Below are positions 45,390 through 55,311 of a stretch of 64,000 nucleotides of DNA, piece after piece (within the stretch, counting starts at the first letter, position 1; each line of letters begins with the position of its first letter). Position numbers and translations under genes: made by a program. The notes beneath the pieces are model-generated. The model was given only the letters and a program-made list of their open reading frames with translations, ran no database searches and was not told where the DNA came from. Source of the stretch: an uncultured Roseobacter sp. (GTDB taxonomy: Bacteria > Pseudomonadota > Alphaproteobacteria > Rhodobacterales > Rhodobacteraceae); the NCBI RefSeq assembly GCF_947499265.1, contig NZ_CANMNK010000001.1, positions 581,001-645,000 of the forward strand, written 5' to 3'.

Positions 45390-45770
45390 ATGAAAATCCT
45401 CATCAACGCTTTCCTCGCCTTGAGCCTTACAATGCTTGCCACCTTTGGCGCATCTGCGGGCACTTCCGGCAGCTTTATCGGCAAGAGCGATCACATCACC
45501 ACCGGTGGCGTCACCATCGTCAAAAACGCCGACGGCACGGCAACGGTCACGCTGGACGAAAACTTCTCCCTGGACGGTGCGCCAGACCCCCGCGTCGCCT
45601 TTGGCAAGGACGGCAGCTACGCGCCTGAGGCCGATCTGGGTGTGTTGCAAAAACTGAACGGCAAGCAAGTCTATACCGTGCCCGCCTCCGTGAACATTGA
45701 AGACTACAACGAAATCTACATCTGGTGTCTGAAATTCTCGGTGCCGCTTGGCGTCGCCGCTTTGAACTGA
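45390..45770 (+). CDS. DM13-domain exported protein
   Basis: 126 residues. Signal peptide MKILINAFLALSLTMLATFGASA is followed by a single DM13 domain (GSFIGKSDHITTGGVTIVKNADG, LDENFSLDGAPDPRVAFGKDG, IWCLKFSVPLGVAAL) with the conserved cysteine near the end. DM13 domains are proposed to take part in redox or electron transfer outside the cytoplasm. Divergent from the TetR gene; next gene starts 73 bases downstream. Confidence 0.85.
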   Translation: MKILINAFLALSLTMLATFGASAGTSGSFIGKSDHITTGGVTIVKNADGTATVTLDENFSLDGAPDPRVAFGKDGSYAPEADLGVLQKLNGKQVYTVPASVNIEDYNEIYIWCLKFSVPLGVAALN

Positions 45771-45842
45771 GTGTGACGAAAGGTCGGGCGCGGCTTGCCT
45801 TGCGCGCTTGATCTTTCCTTTCCAGGGGCGCAAGAGACGCCC

Positions 45843-46817
45843 ATGGCCCAAGACCTTACCGAACATCGTCCCGGCCGCGCAATTGCCCTCAAGCTTTGCG
45901 CGGTTTTTCTGTTCATGGTCATGGCCGCGATCATCAAGAGCGTCTCGGGCAAGGTCCCACCGGGTGAAGCCGTCTTCTTCCGATCCTTCTTTGCCATTCC
46001 GGTGATCGCCGTCTGGCTGGCGCAACGGGGTCAGCTGCGCCAGGGCCTGATCCCCTCAAACCTGATGGGCCACGTGTGGCGCGGCATCTTCGGCACCTCG
46101 GCCATGGGATTGACCTTTGCCGGGCTGGGGTTGCTGCCACTGCCGGAAGTCACCGCCATCGGCTACGCCACACCGATGTTCGCAGTCCTTTTTGCCGCGC
46201 TCTTTCTGGGGGAACGGGTGCGTCTGATCCGCCTCTCTGCAGTAGCACTTGGCCTTGTTGGCGTGATGATTGTCATCGCACCACGCCTGAGCGTGGGGGC
46301 CGATGAGATGTCGCGCGCCGCGACTTTGGGTGCGGCGATGGTTCTGATCGCATCGATCCTGCGCGCGATGGTGCAGATCCACGTACGCCGGTTGGTGCAA
46401 ACCGATCATACCGCAGCCATCGTGTTTTACTTCTCCGTGACAGCGACGGGCCTTGCGCTTTTGTCCGCGCCGATTGGCTGGGTTGTGGATCATCCCGCGT
46501 TTGTCTGGGTCTGGCCGGAGACCTCCGTGGTGCTGATGCTGATCGCCGCCGGTCTCATCGGCGGCATTGCCCAGATCATGGTGACTTCCTCCTATCGCTT
46601 CAGTGGTGCGTCTATGCTCGCACCCTTTGACTACGCGTCGATGATCTTTGCGAGTATCATCGGGTATGTGGCCTTTGACGAAGTGCCGACCGGACCCATT
46701 ATGCTTGGCGCCAGCCTTGTGATTGCAGGCGGTGTTCTGATCATTTGGCGCGAACGCCAATTGGGGCTGGACCGCAGCAAATCAAAACCCAATATGCCAC
46801 CCTCAGGTGCCCCTTAA
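45843..46817 (+). CDS. EamA/DMT-superfamily transporter
   Basis: 324 residues with about ten membrane segments in two EamA repeats (KLCAVFLFMVMAAIIKSVSGKVPPGEAVFFRSFFAIP and a second half ending in PTGPIMLGASLVIAGGVLIIWRER). Such proteins export or import small metabolites; the substrate is unknown. ATG 45843 chosen at the start of the hydrophilic N-tail. Confidence 0.85.
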   Translation: MAQDLTEHRPGRAIALKLCAVFLFMVMAAIIKSVSGKVPPGEAVFFRSFFAIPVIAVWLAQRGQLRQGLIPSNLMGHVWRGIFGTSAMGLTFAGLGLLPLPEVTAIGYATPMFAVLFAALFLGERVRLIRLSAVALGLVGVMIVIAPRLSVGADEMSRAATLGAAMVLIASILRAMVQIHVRRLVQTDHTAAIVFYFSVTATGLALLSAPIGWVVDHPAFVWVWPETSVVLMLIAAGLIGGIAQIMVTSSYRFSGASMLAPFDYASMIFASIIGYVAFDEVPTGPIMLGASLVIAGGVLIIWRERQLGLDRSKSKPNMPPSGAP

Positions 46818-46833
46818 CCAAAGGATGATCAGG

Positions 46834-47433
46834 ATGAGTGACGCGGAGACCCACAAAGAAGAAATGAAGAAGGTGCAGGCCAAGCACCGCGCCAAGGTTG
46901 CCGAAGCCCAGGATCCGGAAAAGGGTCTGGTGCTGGTACACACGGGCAAGGGCAAGGGCAAATCTTCCAGCGCTTTCGGCGTGGTCATTCGCGCCTTGGG
47001 CTGGAAACAGACCGTGGGCGTGGTGCAGTTCATCAAAGGCAAGTGGATCACCGGCGAACGTCGGTTTTTTGACCAGTTGGGCAATGTGACCTGGCACACG
47101 ATGGGCGAAGGCTTCACCTGGGACACACAAGACAAGGAGCGCGACATCGCTGCAGCTGAGGCGGCTTTTGCCAAGGCGGTCGAGATGATGGAGAGCGGGG
47201 ATTACGACCTGGTCGTGCTGGATGAGATCAACATTGCACTGCGGTATGACTATCTCGACGTGCACGAGGTGATCGACAGCCTGGAGGGCCGCCACAAACG
47301 CACCGGCGTGATCCTCACCGGCCGCGATGCCAAGCCCGAATTGATGGAATATGCCGATCTGGTCACCGAGATGACCGAAGTCAAACATCCCTACCAAGCG
47401 GGCATAAAGGCACAGCGCGGGGTGGATTTCTGA
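46834..47433 (+). CDS. cobO: Cob(I)yrinic acid a,c-diamide adenosyltransferase
   Basis: 199 residues; transfers 5'-deoxyadenosyl to cobalt in B12 synthesis or salvage. P-loop HTGKGKGKSSSAFG (about 36-49), GVVQFIKGKWITGERRFF, WHTMGEGFTWDTQD and VVLDEINIALRYDYLDV match CobO. No other cobalamin gene is in the window. It could serve the B12-dependent reductase at 8.2-9.9 kb (inference). Confidence 0.94.
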   Translation: MSDAETHKEEMKKVQAKHRAKVAEAQDPEKGLVLVHTGKGKGKSSSAFGVVIRALGWKQTVGVVQFIKGKWITGERRFFDQLGNVTWHTMGEGFTWDTQDKERDIAAAEAAFAKAVEMMESGDYDLVVLDEINIALRYDYLDVHEVIDSLEGRHKRTGVILTGRDAKPELMEYADLVTEMTEVKHPYQAGIKAQRGVDF

Positions 47434-47475
47434 TCGCAAAGAAACATCTTGCCCTCAAAATGCAGGATGTGAGCG

Positions 47476-48090
47476 ATGCGAAGGAAAGCAGAAAACCGAC
47501 CTGACATCGCGTCAATCACCAGCGGTGCGGAATTGCGCCGCTGGTATTGGCTGAAGGCCGAACTCGATGTGCAAGCCAAGGCCTGTGGGCTGCGCCGGTC
47601 GGGCGGCAAATTCACGATACTGGAGCGTTTGGCGCATTTTCTGGATACAGGTGAGACCTCCTGGCCTAGTGACGTGAAGGTCACGCCCAGGTCAAAATTT
47701 GACTGGCACAGTGCCGATCTGACGCCGCAGACGGTGATCACCGACAGCTACCGAAACTCACAGAATGTGCGGCGGTTTTTCAAGCGGCATGCCGATCCCA
47801 AATTCAAGTTCAACATCGCCTTTATGGCGTGGATGAAAGAAAATACCGGCAAAACCCTTGCTGACGCCGTTGCCGAATACAAACGGCAACAGGTGGAGGT
47901 CGCGAAACCGGGCTATCAAAGCGACATTGCCCACCATAATCAGTTCAACCAGTACACGCGTGATTTTCTGGCGGATAACCCGGATATGGGCATGTCCGAC
48001 GTGCGCAAATACTGGGCCCTGAAACGCGACATGCCGTCCGAGAATGGACGGCATGCCTATTCGAGGTCGGACTTGGACCTTACTGATTAA
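47476..48090 (+). CDS. SAP-domain-containing protein (DUF6434 type)
   Basis: 204 residues. The N-terminal SAP-like segment (GAELRRWYWLKAELDVQAKACGLRRSGGKFTILERLAHFLDTG) suggests nucleic-acid binding. The middle (SQNVRRFFKRHADPKFKFNIAFMAWMKENTGKTLADAV) and tail (KYWALKRDMPS) match the small bacterial SAP/DUF6434 proteins, which lack a known function. It follows cobO by 43 bases and its stop overlaps that of phoD. Confidence 0.75.
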   Translation: MRRKAENRPDIASITSGAELRRWYWLKAELDVQAKACGLRRSGGKFTILERLAHFLDTGETSWPSDVKVTPRSKFDWHSADLTPQTVITDSYRNSQNVRRFFKRHADPKFKFNIAFMAWMKENTGKTLADAVAEYKRQQVEVAKPGYQSDIAHHNQFNQYTRDFLADNPDMGMSDVRKYWALKRDMPSENGRHAYSRSDLDLTD

Positions 48091-49655
48091 ATGCTGACCC
48101 CTTTGGGATCCAGCGTCACCGCGTAAAGCTCTGTGTCTGCGCGATCCATCAGCCGCACTTTCATCTGTTGCGTCTGCTCATCGATATCCACCAACCCGAA
48201 AAACTGCAGGCCAGCGCTGGGCGGTAGGTTGACACCTTGCTCTTCTGTCGGCGCTTTGACGAATTTCACTTCGGCGCCAAAGGTGCCGTCCATCTCATTC
48301 GGCCCGAAGGTGCCCGCGTGCAGTGGGCCGGACACGAACTCCCAGAAGGGCTCGAAATCCTGGAACTGCGCTTTGTCCGGATTGTAGTAATGCGCAGCGG
48401 TGTAATGCACATCCGCGGTGAACCAGACCGTATTGTCGATCTTGGCGGTTTTGATGAAGCGCAGCAGTTCTGCGACCTCAACCTCGCGCCCCATCGCCGG
48501 GCCGCTGGTGCCATCCGCGATGCCTTCCGCGCCCGCCTGTTCGCGGAAATTGTCCCAGACAATCAGGCCGATGGGCTGGTCGGAGGCGATCACCTTCCAC
48601 GTGGCCTTGGATGCGGCCAATTCGCGTTTCAGCCATGCCATCTGCTCCGCGCCCAGCACGCGCTGATCATCGGTCAGTTCGGTGGTCGGCGTGGCCGTGT
48701 TCGGCCCCCGATAGCTGCGCAGATCCAGAAAGAAAACATCCAGCATCGGGCCATAGTTGATCTTGCGATAGACGCGGTTCGGCTCTTCGGGTGTGATCCG
48801 CAGCGGGGTCATCTCGTGGAAGGCGCGTGTGGCGCGGGCCTGCAACAGATGCACCGATTTCTCGGTGTAGCGGTCATCGGCCATCATGTCCTTGCTGTCG
48901 GACCAGTTGTTCACCACCTCGTGGTCATCCCACTGCATGAAGGTCGGCACGTTTGCGTTCATCTGACGGACGTGTTCGTCGAGCAGGTTGTATTTCCATT
49001 GACCGCGGAATTCATCCAGCGTCTCGGCCACTTTGCGCTTTTCATCGGGCAGCACGACGTTTTTCCAGATGACCTCGCCGTCCTTTTCCACCTCGTCCTG
49101 CATCGGTCCATCGGCATAGATGGTATCGCCTGAATGGATGAAGAAATCGGGTTGGTGCTGCGCCATGGTGGCATAGGTGGCCATGCCCTGATCGTCGATG
49201 CCCCAGCCCTGACCGGCGGTATCGCCGGACCAGGCAAACCGGATGTCACGCCGGGCCATCGGCGCGGTGCGGAACCGCCCGACCAGTGGCTCGGAGACCG
49301 CGTTCACATCACTGAGATCGGTCGCAACAAAGCGGTAAAAGATGTCCTGATCCGATGGCAGGTCACGCACCAGGCGTTTGATCGCCATGTCGCTGGAGGG
49401 GATGGCATCCATCGAGGCCAGGCGCCGCACATCGGCGAAACTCTCGGTGGTGGACACTTCCATGCTGACGCGGGCGGGCCGGTCCGTGCGTGTCCAGATC
49501 ATGCCCGACGACGTATCGACGTCCCCCGATTGAACACCATGCGTGAAGATCGGGCGTGACCCTGCACGGCTGAGGCTGGGCATGGCGAGGCTTGCGGCAA
49601 AGGCGGTGGAACCGGCCAGAACGGCGCGGCGGGTGGGACGAATGAGTCGTGTCAT
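48087..49655 (-). CDS. phoD: PhoD-type alkaline phosphatase/phosphodiesterase
   Basis: 522 residues. Tat signal peptide (RPTRRAVLAGSTAFAASLAMPSLSRA) directs export after folding. PhoD features include GVQSGDVDTSSGMIWTR, AWSGDTAGQGWG, FIHSGDTIYADGP, QWDDHEVVNNW and WFTADVHYTAAHYY. It releases phosphate from organic esters using Ca/Fe. I start at ATG 49655; ATG 49667 adds four residues. A Pho box is not evident to me. Confidence 0.92.
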   Translation of the reverse strand: MTRLIRPTRRAVLAGSTAFAASLAMPSLSRAGSRPIFTHGVQSGDVDTSSGMIWTRTDRPARVSMEVSTTESFADVRRLASMDAIPSSDMAIKRLVRDLPSDQDIFYRFVATDLSDVNAVSEPLVGRFRTAPMARRDIRFAWSGDTAGQGWGIDDQGMATYATMAQHQPDFFIHSGDTIYADGPMQDEVEKDGEVIWKNVVLPDEKRKVAETLDEFRGQWKYNLLDEHVRQMNANVPTFMQWDDHEVVNNWSDSKDMMADDRYTEKSVHLLQARATRAFHEMTPLRITPEEPNRVYRKINYGPMLDVFFLDLRSYRGPNTATPTTELTDDQRVLGAEQMAWLKRELAASKATWKVIASDQPIGLIVWDNFREQAGAEGIADGTSGPAMGREVEVAELLRFIKTAKIDNTVWFTADVHYTAAHYYNPDKAQFQDFEPFWEFVSGPLHAGTFGPNEMDGTFGAEVKFVKAPTEEQGVNLPPSAGLQFFGLVDIDEQTQQMKVRLMDRADTELYAVTLDPKGVSI

Positions 49656-49787
49656 GAAGGTCTCCATGTGGCGATTGGCTACCGCAACATGGGACACCTT
49701 CTCTGTGACGTCCGTGGCACACCCGTGTAACGGGTATGAAAAACTTTTGTGACGCCTGCGTTTGCGCACAGGCGTCAGAGTATTCCA

Positions 49788-50657
49788 TTAGCTGCGCACG
49801 AGCGTTTCATAGCTTTCGGCAATCTCGCGGGTGATGCTGCCGACCTCGAAGTTATAGTCGCCGATCTGACCCACGGGTGTGACCTCAGCCGCCGTACCCG
49901 TCAGCCAGCATTGCTCGAACCCTTCCAGCTCTTCCGGCATGATGTGGCGCTCATGCACTTTGATCTGGCGATCCTTGAGCATGCCGATCACGGTTTGACG
50001 GGTGATCCCGTTGAGGAAGCAATCCGGGTCCGGCGTGTGCACCTCGCCTTCTTTGACAAAGAAGATATTGGCGCCTGTCGCCTCAGCCACATAGCCGCGG
50101 TAGTCGAACATCATCGCGTCCGAGCACCCCTTGGCCTCTGCCGCGTGCTTGGACATGGTACAGATCATGTAGAGGCCCGCGGCCTTGGCATGACTGGGGA
50201 TCGTTTCCGGGCTTGGGCGTTTCCATTTGGAGATGTCGAGCTTGGCGCCCTTCATCTTGGCGTCTCCGTAATAGGCGCCCCATTCCCAGGCCGCGATGGC
50301 CAGTTGCACCGGGTTGCGCGCTGACGCGACCCCCATATCCTCGCCTGCGCCGCGCCAGGCGATGGCGCGCACATAGGCGTCCTGCAGACCACTGGCGGCA
50401 AGCACCTCGACCTTCGCGGCCTCTATTTCATCCACCGTGTAGGGGATTTCGAAGTCGATCATCTGGGCCGACCGGACCAAACGTTCGGAATGCTCGCGGC
50501 TTTTGAAAATCTTGCCGTTGTAGGCGCGCTCTCCCTCAAAGACCGAGGAGGCATAGTGCATTGCATGGGTCAGAATATGGACGTTGGCCTCGCGCCATTC
50601 GGTCATTTGACCGTTCATCCAGATCTTGCCATCGCGATCATTGTAAGCGCCTGCCAT
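49788..50657 (-). CDS. ilvE: Branched-chain amino-acid aminotransferase
   Basis: 289 residues, PLP-dependent class IV fold. MHYASSVFEGERAY, EDMGVASARNPVQLAIAAWEWGAYYG, SHAKAAGLY (lysine region), YVAEATGANIFFV and LNGITRQTVIGM agree with IlvE. ATG 50657 follows GGAAGGAAAGACG. It diverges from the PetP-type regulator with a pair of identical palindromes between. Confidence 0.94.
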   Translation of the reverse strand: MAGAYNDRDGKIWMNGQMTEWREANVHILTHAMHYASSVFEGERAYNGKIFKSREHSERLVRSAQMIDFEIPYTVDEIEAAKVEVLAASGLQDAYVRAIAWRGAGEDMGVASARNPVQLAIAAWEWGAYYGDAKMKGAKLDISKWKRPSPETIPSHAKAAGLYMICTMSKHAAEAKGCSDAMMFDYRGYVAEATGANIFFVKEGEVHTPDPDCFLNGITRQTVIGMLKDRQIKVHERHIMPEELEGFEQCWLTGTAAEVTPVGQIGDYNFEVGSITREIAESYETLVRS

Positions 50658-50696
50658 CGTCTTTCCTTCCTGGGTTCGTCGCAAACTTTTCAAATA

Positions 50697-50736
50697 TTGC
50701 GCAAAATACGTCCGATACGGTCATAAAGTTGCGCAA
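50697..50736. promoter_or_regulatory. Paired TTGCGCAA palindromes between ilvE and petP
   Basis: TTGCGCAAAA occurs at 50697-50706 and again at 50729-50738, 32 bases apart (about three helical turns). Each includes the perfect palindrome TTGCGCAA, a size and spacing fitting a MarR-type dimer. They lie upstream of both ilvE and petP. Confidence 0.6.
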
Positions 50737-50827
50737 AAGATGCGATTCGATAGCCCTTCACCCTTGGAATGTCAACAACACTGACATATGCTGACACAGA
50801 TTAAAGCGATAGTTATTGAGGCATGGT

Positions 50828-51340
50828 ATGGCAGACGGGCGGAGCACGACGGCCCAGAGCGGTGAAAACCTTCTGTTTTTGACCGACGAACAATTGCGAC
50901 AGGGGATCGAGGCAATGTTCTTTGCCTATCGCGGTTTCACCGCCGACCCTGATCGCATTCTGGCCGATATGGCATACGGTCGGGCACATCACCGTGCCGT
51001 GCACTTCATCAACCGCGCGCCGGGCACCACGGTCAATAATCTGCTCAACATTCTTGGCGTTACGAAACAATCGCTCAACCGTGTCTTGCGCACACTGATC
51101 GAGGATGGTCTGGTAGAGAGCAAAGTTGGCAAGCTCGACAAACGCGAGCGGCATTTGTTTTTGACAGAGGAAGGGCAGGCGCTGGAACAGAAACTCTCGG
51201 ATGCGCAGCGCGCGCGGATGCGGATGGCCTTTCGCGATGCGGGGCCGGACGCGGTTGCCGGCTTTCGGCAGGTGCTGGAAGCGATGATGGACCGCGAAAT
51301 GCGCTATGCCTACACGCGGCTGCGGGATAGCGGCACATGA
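50828..51340 (+). CDS. petP: MarR-family regulator, PetP-like
   Basis: 170 residues: helical dimerisation region with MFFAYRGFTADPDRILADMAYGRAHHRAVHFI, then a winged HTH (TTVNNLLNILGVTKQSLNRVLRTLIEDGLVES, KLDKRERHLFLTEEG). It overlaps the response-regulator gene by four bases (ATGA). This pairing is that of petP-petR, described in Rhodobacter capsulatus as needed for cytochrome bc1 production. Confidence 0.82.
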   Translation: MADGRSTTAQSGENLLFLTDEQLRQGIEAMFFAYRGFTADPDRILADMAYGRAHHRAVHFINRAPGTTVNNLLNILGVTKQSLNRVLRTLIEDGLVESKVGKLDKRERHLFLTEEGQALEQKLSDAQRARMRMAFRDAGPDAVAGFRQVLEAMMDREMRYAYTRLRDSGT

Positions 51341-52038
51341 GCGACATGGATGCACATCTGCTGATCGTTGATGACGATGAACGCATTCGGACCTTGTTGC
51401 AGAAATTCCTGATGCGGAGCGGTTTTCTGGTGACCGCGGCCCGGGATGCAGCCCATGCGCGGCGCATTCTGTCGGGTCTGGATTTCGATCTGATCGTCCT
51501 GGACGTGATGATGCCGGGCGAAGACGGTCTGACGCTGACGAAATCGCTGCGCGAAACCCGCGCTGTGCCGATCCTTCTGCTGACGGCCAAGGGGGAGACG
51601 GGCAATCGGATCGAAGGGCTGGAAGCCGGGGCAGACGATTATCTCGCCAAACCTTTCGAGCCCAAAGAGTTGTTGCTGCGGATCAACGCCATCCTGCGCC
51701 GGATGCCGGAGGCGCCGGTTGACCAGACGGCGCCCAAGGTGCTGACACTGGGCACCATCCGCTATGATATGGAGCGCGGCGAGATGTGGCAGGGTGAGGA
51801 TCTTGTGCGGTTGACCGCGACCGAGATGCAGCTGATGAAAATCTTCTCCGCCAGCTGCAATGAACCCATCAGCCGCGCGAAGCTGGTGGAAGAGCTTGGG
51901 CGTGACCGCGGGCAGGCACAGGAACGTGCGGTGGACGTTCAGATCACCCGGTTGCGTCGCAAGATCGAAGAAGACCCCAAGCAGCCGCGCTATTTGCAAA
52001 CGGTGCGCGGCGCGGGGTACATGCTGGCACCGGAATAG
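51337..52038 (+). CDS. petR: OmpR-family response regulator, PetR-like
   Basis: 233 residues. The receiver domain has DDDERIR, phosphorylation Asp in LIVLDVMMPGEDG (about 53), TAK and K in YLAKPF. A winged-helix DNA-binding domain ends RAVDVQITRLRRKIEEDPKQPRYLQTVRGAGYML. No histidine kinase is adjacent. It is coupled to the PetP-like gene and lies about 13 kb from petABC. Confidence 0.84.
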   Translation: MSDMDAHLLIVDDDERIRTLLQKFLMRSGFLVTAARDAAHARRILSGLDFDLIVLDVMMPGEDGLTLTKSLRETRAVPILLLTAKGETGNRIEGLEAGADDYLAKPFEPKELLLRINAILRRMPEAPVDQTAPKVLTLGTIRYDMERGEMWQGEDLVRLTATEMQLMKIFSASCNEPISRAKLVEELGRDRGQAQERAVDVQITRLRRKIEEDPKQPRYLQTVRGAGYMLAPE

Positions 52039-52184
52039 GAGCCCGGGCATTGGGGGCTTTCTGCCCCCGGCCCTGACGGGCCTCCCCCGAGGATATTTCT
52101 GGCCAGAAGAAAGAGGCGGCGGGCTGGCACCGCGCTGAAATACCCGTTAGAAAACCGCCAGTGCACAGACAGGACGTTCCAACC

Positions 52185-52427
52185 ATGACCGATACACCCG
52201 TAGATCAGATGAGTTTCGAGCAGGCAATGGCCGAGCTGGAAAAGGTGCTGGGTCAGCTGGAGCGTGGGGATGTGGCGCTGGATGAGAGCATCGCACTTTA
52301 TGAGCGGGGCGCGGCCCTGAAAGCGCGCTGCGAGACGAAGCTGAAAGAGGCCGAAGAAAAGGTGGCTGCCATCACCCTGGACGGTGAGGGCACCCCGACG
52401 GGAACAAAACCGGCTGAAGGGCTCTGA
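52185..52427 (+). CDS. xseB: Exodeoxyribonuclease VII small subunit
   Basis: 80 residues: MSFEQAMAELEKVLGQLERGDVALDESIALYERGAALKARCETKLKEAEEKV is the complete XseB helical hairpin. It forms exonuclease VII with XseA (not in this window). Two bases before ispA; the three genes xseB-ispA-dxs form one unit. Confidence 0.93.
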   Translation: MTDTPVDQMSFEQAMAELEKVLGQLERGDVALDESIALYERGAALKARCETKLKEAEEKVAAITLDGEGTPTGTKPAEGL

Positions 52428-52429
52428 GC

Positions 52430-53299
52430 ATGTTTGCCGACCGTCTGGGCGAGGCCGCCCAGACCATTCAACACCACTTTGACCTGATCCTTGGCGTTTT
52501 GGACACTCTGCCCGTGGTGGATGCCATGGCGCATGCGACACATGGCGGCAAACGGTTACGCGGTTTTCTGGTCTTGGAAAGCGCGCGGCTGCATGGGATT
52601 GATGCGTCACAGGCGATCTGGCCCGCGACCGGTATTGAGGCCCTGCACGCCTATTCTTTGGTGCATGATGACCTGCCTTGTATGGACGATGATGATCTGC
52701 GCCGTGGGCAACCGACGGTTCACAAGAAATGGGACGAGGCGACAGCGGTGCTGGCAGGGGACGCGCTGCAAACGCTGGCGTTTGAATTGGTCAGCCGGGA
52801 AGAAACCAGCCCCAACGCTGCGGTACGCGCGGAACTGGCGCTGCGCCTGGCACGGGCAAGTGGCGCACAGGGCATGGTGCTGGGGCAGGCGTTGGATATC
52901 GCCGCTGAAACGGCGCAGTCACCGCTGACATTGCAGCAGATTACCGCCTTGCAACAAGGCAAGACCGGCGCATTGATCGAATGGTCGGCAACCGCAGGCG
53001 CTTGCATGGCGCAGGCTGATACGACCGCTTTGCAGGCTTATGCGCACGCGCTTGGGCTGGCCTTTCAGATCGCAGATGACGTTTTGGATGTCACGGGTGA
53101 CAGTGTTACGGTTGGTAAGGCGGTGGGCAAAGACGCGGATGCGGGCAAGGCAACCTTCGTGTCCCTTTTAGGCCTTGAAGCGGCACGCAAACGCGCGTCT
53201 GAACTGGTGGAGACGGCCTGCGACAGCCTGGCGGGTTACGGAAAAGACGCAGACACTTTAAAAGAGGCTGCGCGCTTCGTTGTGACACGCGCGCATTGA
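52430..53299 (+). CDS. ispA: Farnesyl/geranyl diphosphate synthase
   Basis: 289 residues; condenses IPP with allylic diphosphates. First Asp-rich motif [10 protein letters not shown] (about 80-89), GGKRLRGF before it, second motif FQIADDVLD (about 205-213), then [15 protein letters not shown]. Length and motifs fit the bacterial IspA class. Confidence 0.95.
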   Translation: MFADRLGEAAQTIQHHFDLILGVLDTLPVVDAMAHATHGGKRLRGFLVLESARLHGIDASQAIWPATGIEALHAYSLVHDDLPCMDDDDLRRGQPTVHKKWDEATAVLAGDALQTLAFELVSREETSPNAAVRAELALRLARASGAQGMVLGQALDIAAETAQSPLTLQQITALQQGKTGALIEWSATAGACMAQADTTALQAYAHALGLAFQIADDVLDVTGDSVTVGKAVGKDADAGKATFVSLLGLEAARKRASELVETACDSLAGYGKDADTLKEAARFVVTRAH

Positions 53300-53309
53300 G
53301 AGACAGATC

Positions 53310-55241
53310 ATGACGTCAAAGCGACCTGATACCCCCTTGCTCGACACCGTTCAGCGGCCTGCCGATATGAAACAGCTGACGGACCGGCAGTTGACGCAGC
53401 TGGCGCATGAATTGCGGTCCGAAACGGTGTCGGCCGTCTCCGTCACCGGCGGCCATCTGGGCGCGGGGCTTGGCGTTGTGGAACTGACCGTGGCGCTGCA
53501 TGCGATCTTCGACACGCCGCGCGACAAGATCATCTGGGACGTTGGCCACCAGTGTTATCCACACAAGATCCTGACGGAGCGCCGGGACCGCATCCGCACC
53601 CTGCGCATGAAGGACGGGTTGAGCGGATTCACCAAGCGCAAGGAATCGCCCTACGATCCCTTTGGGGCAGCGCATAGTTCGACCTCGATCTCGGCGGCTT
53701 TGGGGTTTGCCGTGGCGCGTGATCTCGGCGGCGTGGTGCCCGAAGGTCTGGGCGATGCCATCGCGGTGATCGGCGATGGCTCGATGAGCGCGGGCATGGC
53801 CTATGAGGCGATGAACAACGCGGGCCATTTGGGCAAACGTCTGATTGTGATCCTGAACGACAATGAAATGTCAATTGCGCCGCCGGTGGGCGCAATGTCG
53901 ACCTACCTCAGCCGTCTCTATGCCGAAGAACCGTTCCAGGATCTCAAGGCCGCAGCCAAGGGTGCGGTGAGCCTGCTGCCCGAACCCTTCCGCGAAGGGG
54001 CCAAACGCGCCAAGGACATTCTCAAGGGCATGGCCGTGGGCGGGACCCTGTTTGAGCAACTGGGGTTTTCCTATCTGGGACCCATCGACGGGCATGACAT
54101 GGACCAGCTGCTACCGGTCCTGCGCACGGTCAAGGCGCGCGCCACGGGTCCGATCCTCATCCATGTGCTGACCAAGAAGGGCAAGGGCTATGAGCCCGCC
54201 GAAACGGCCCGCGACAAGGGTCACGCCACGGCCAAATTCGATGTGGTAACGGGCGAGCAGAAAAAAGCCCCCTCCAATGCGCCAAGCTACACCCGTGTCT
54301 TTGCGGACAGCCTGCTGCAGGAGGCTGCGGAGGACGACAAGATTTGCGCGATCACCGCGGCGATGCCGGATGGCACCGGCCTGAACCTCTTTGCTGAACG
54401 CTATCCCAGCCGCTGCTTTGATGTGGGGATCGCGGAGCAGCATGGTGTGACCTTCTCCGCCGGGCTGGCGGCGGGCGGTATGAAACCCTTCTGCGCGCTT
54501 TACTCGACCTTCTTGCAGCGCGGGTACGATCAGGTGGTGCATGACGTGGCCATTCAACGGCTGCCTGTGCGCTTTGCCATTGACCGTGCCGGATTGGTCG
54601 GGGCGGATGGGGCCACGCATGCGGGTGCATTTGATGTGGCCTATCTGGCCAATCTGCCCGGCTTTGTGGTGATGGCGGCTGCGGATGAGGCGGAACTCAA
54701 ACATATGGTGGCCACTGCCGCCGCCTACGACGACGGACCCATCGCCTTTCGTTTCCCTCGTGGCGAGGGTCAGGGTGTGGAGATGCCGGAGCGCGGCACG
54801 CCGCTTGAGATTGGCAAGGGGCGGATCATCTCTGCGGGCGCCCGCGTGGCGCTCTTGTCTTTTGGTACCCGCCTGGCGGAAGTCGAAAAAGCGGCCGAGG
54901 CGTTGTCGGCGCGTGGGATCACCCCGACCGTCGCCGATGCGCGGTTTGCCAAGCCGCTGGATCGCGAATTGATCCTCAATCTCGCGGCAGAGCATGAAGC
55001 GTTGATCACCATCGAAGAAGGGGCGGTGGGCGGTTTCGGCAGTCACGTCGCCCAGTTTTTGGCGGAGGAGGCGGTGTTTGATACCGGCCTGAAGTACCGC
55101 TCCATGGTCCTGCCTGATATCTTCATTGATCAGGCGAGCCCAGCGGACATGTACGCGGTGGCAGGCATGAATGCCTCGGATATCGAGAGCAAGGTTCTGG
55201 ATGTTCTCGGTGTCGCGCAGATTGGCGAAGCGCGGGCCTGA
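53310..55241 (+). CDS. dxs: 1-deoxy-D-xylulose-5-phosphate synthase
   Basis: 643 residues; first enzyme of the MEP isoprenoid pathway, thiamine-diphosphate dependent. [36 protein letters not shown], the ThDP motif [19 protein letters not shown], and pyrimidine-domain [20 protein letters not shown] plus [18 protein letters not shown] are all present. It starts 11 bases after ispA. Confidence 0.97.
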   Translation: MTSKRPDTPLLDTVQRPADMKQLTDRQLTQLAHELRSETVSAVSVTGGHLGAGLGVVELTVALHAIFDTPRDKIIWDVGHQCYPHKILTERRDRIRTLRMKDGLSGFTKRKESPYDPFGAAHSSTSISAALGFAVARDLGGVVPEGLGDAIAVIGDGSMSAGMAYEAMNNAGHLGKRLIVILNDNEMSIAPPVGAMSTYLSRLYAEEPFQDLKAAAKGAVSLLPEPFREGAKRAKDILKGMAVGGTLFEQLGFSYLGPIDGHDMDQLLPVLRTVKARATGPILIHVLTKKGKGYEPAETARDKGHATAKFDVVTGEQKKAPSNAPSYTRVFADSLLQEAAEDDKICAITAAMPDGTGLNLFAERYPSRCFDVGIAEQHGVTFSAGLAAGGMKPFCALYSTFLQRGYDQVVHDVAIQRLPVRFAIDRAGLVGADGATHAGAFDVAYLANLPGFVVMAAADEAELKHMVATAAAYDDGPIAFRFPRGEGQGVEMPERGTPLEIGKGRIISAGARVALLSFGTRLAEVEKAAEALSARGITPTVADARFAKPLDRELILNLAAEHEALITIEEGAVGGFGSHVAQFLAEEAVFDTGLKYRSMVLPDIFIDQASPADMYAVAGMNASDIESKVLDVLGVAQIGEARA

Positions 55242-55311
55242 GAGCAACCGTCCGGAAGGTGAGGCGAGGAGGCGCCGCCACCCTGTTCACCCAACGCCTT
55301 TCTGAAAACGC

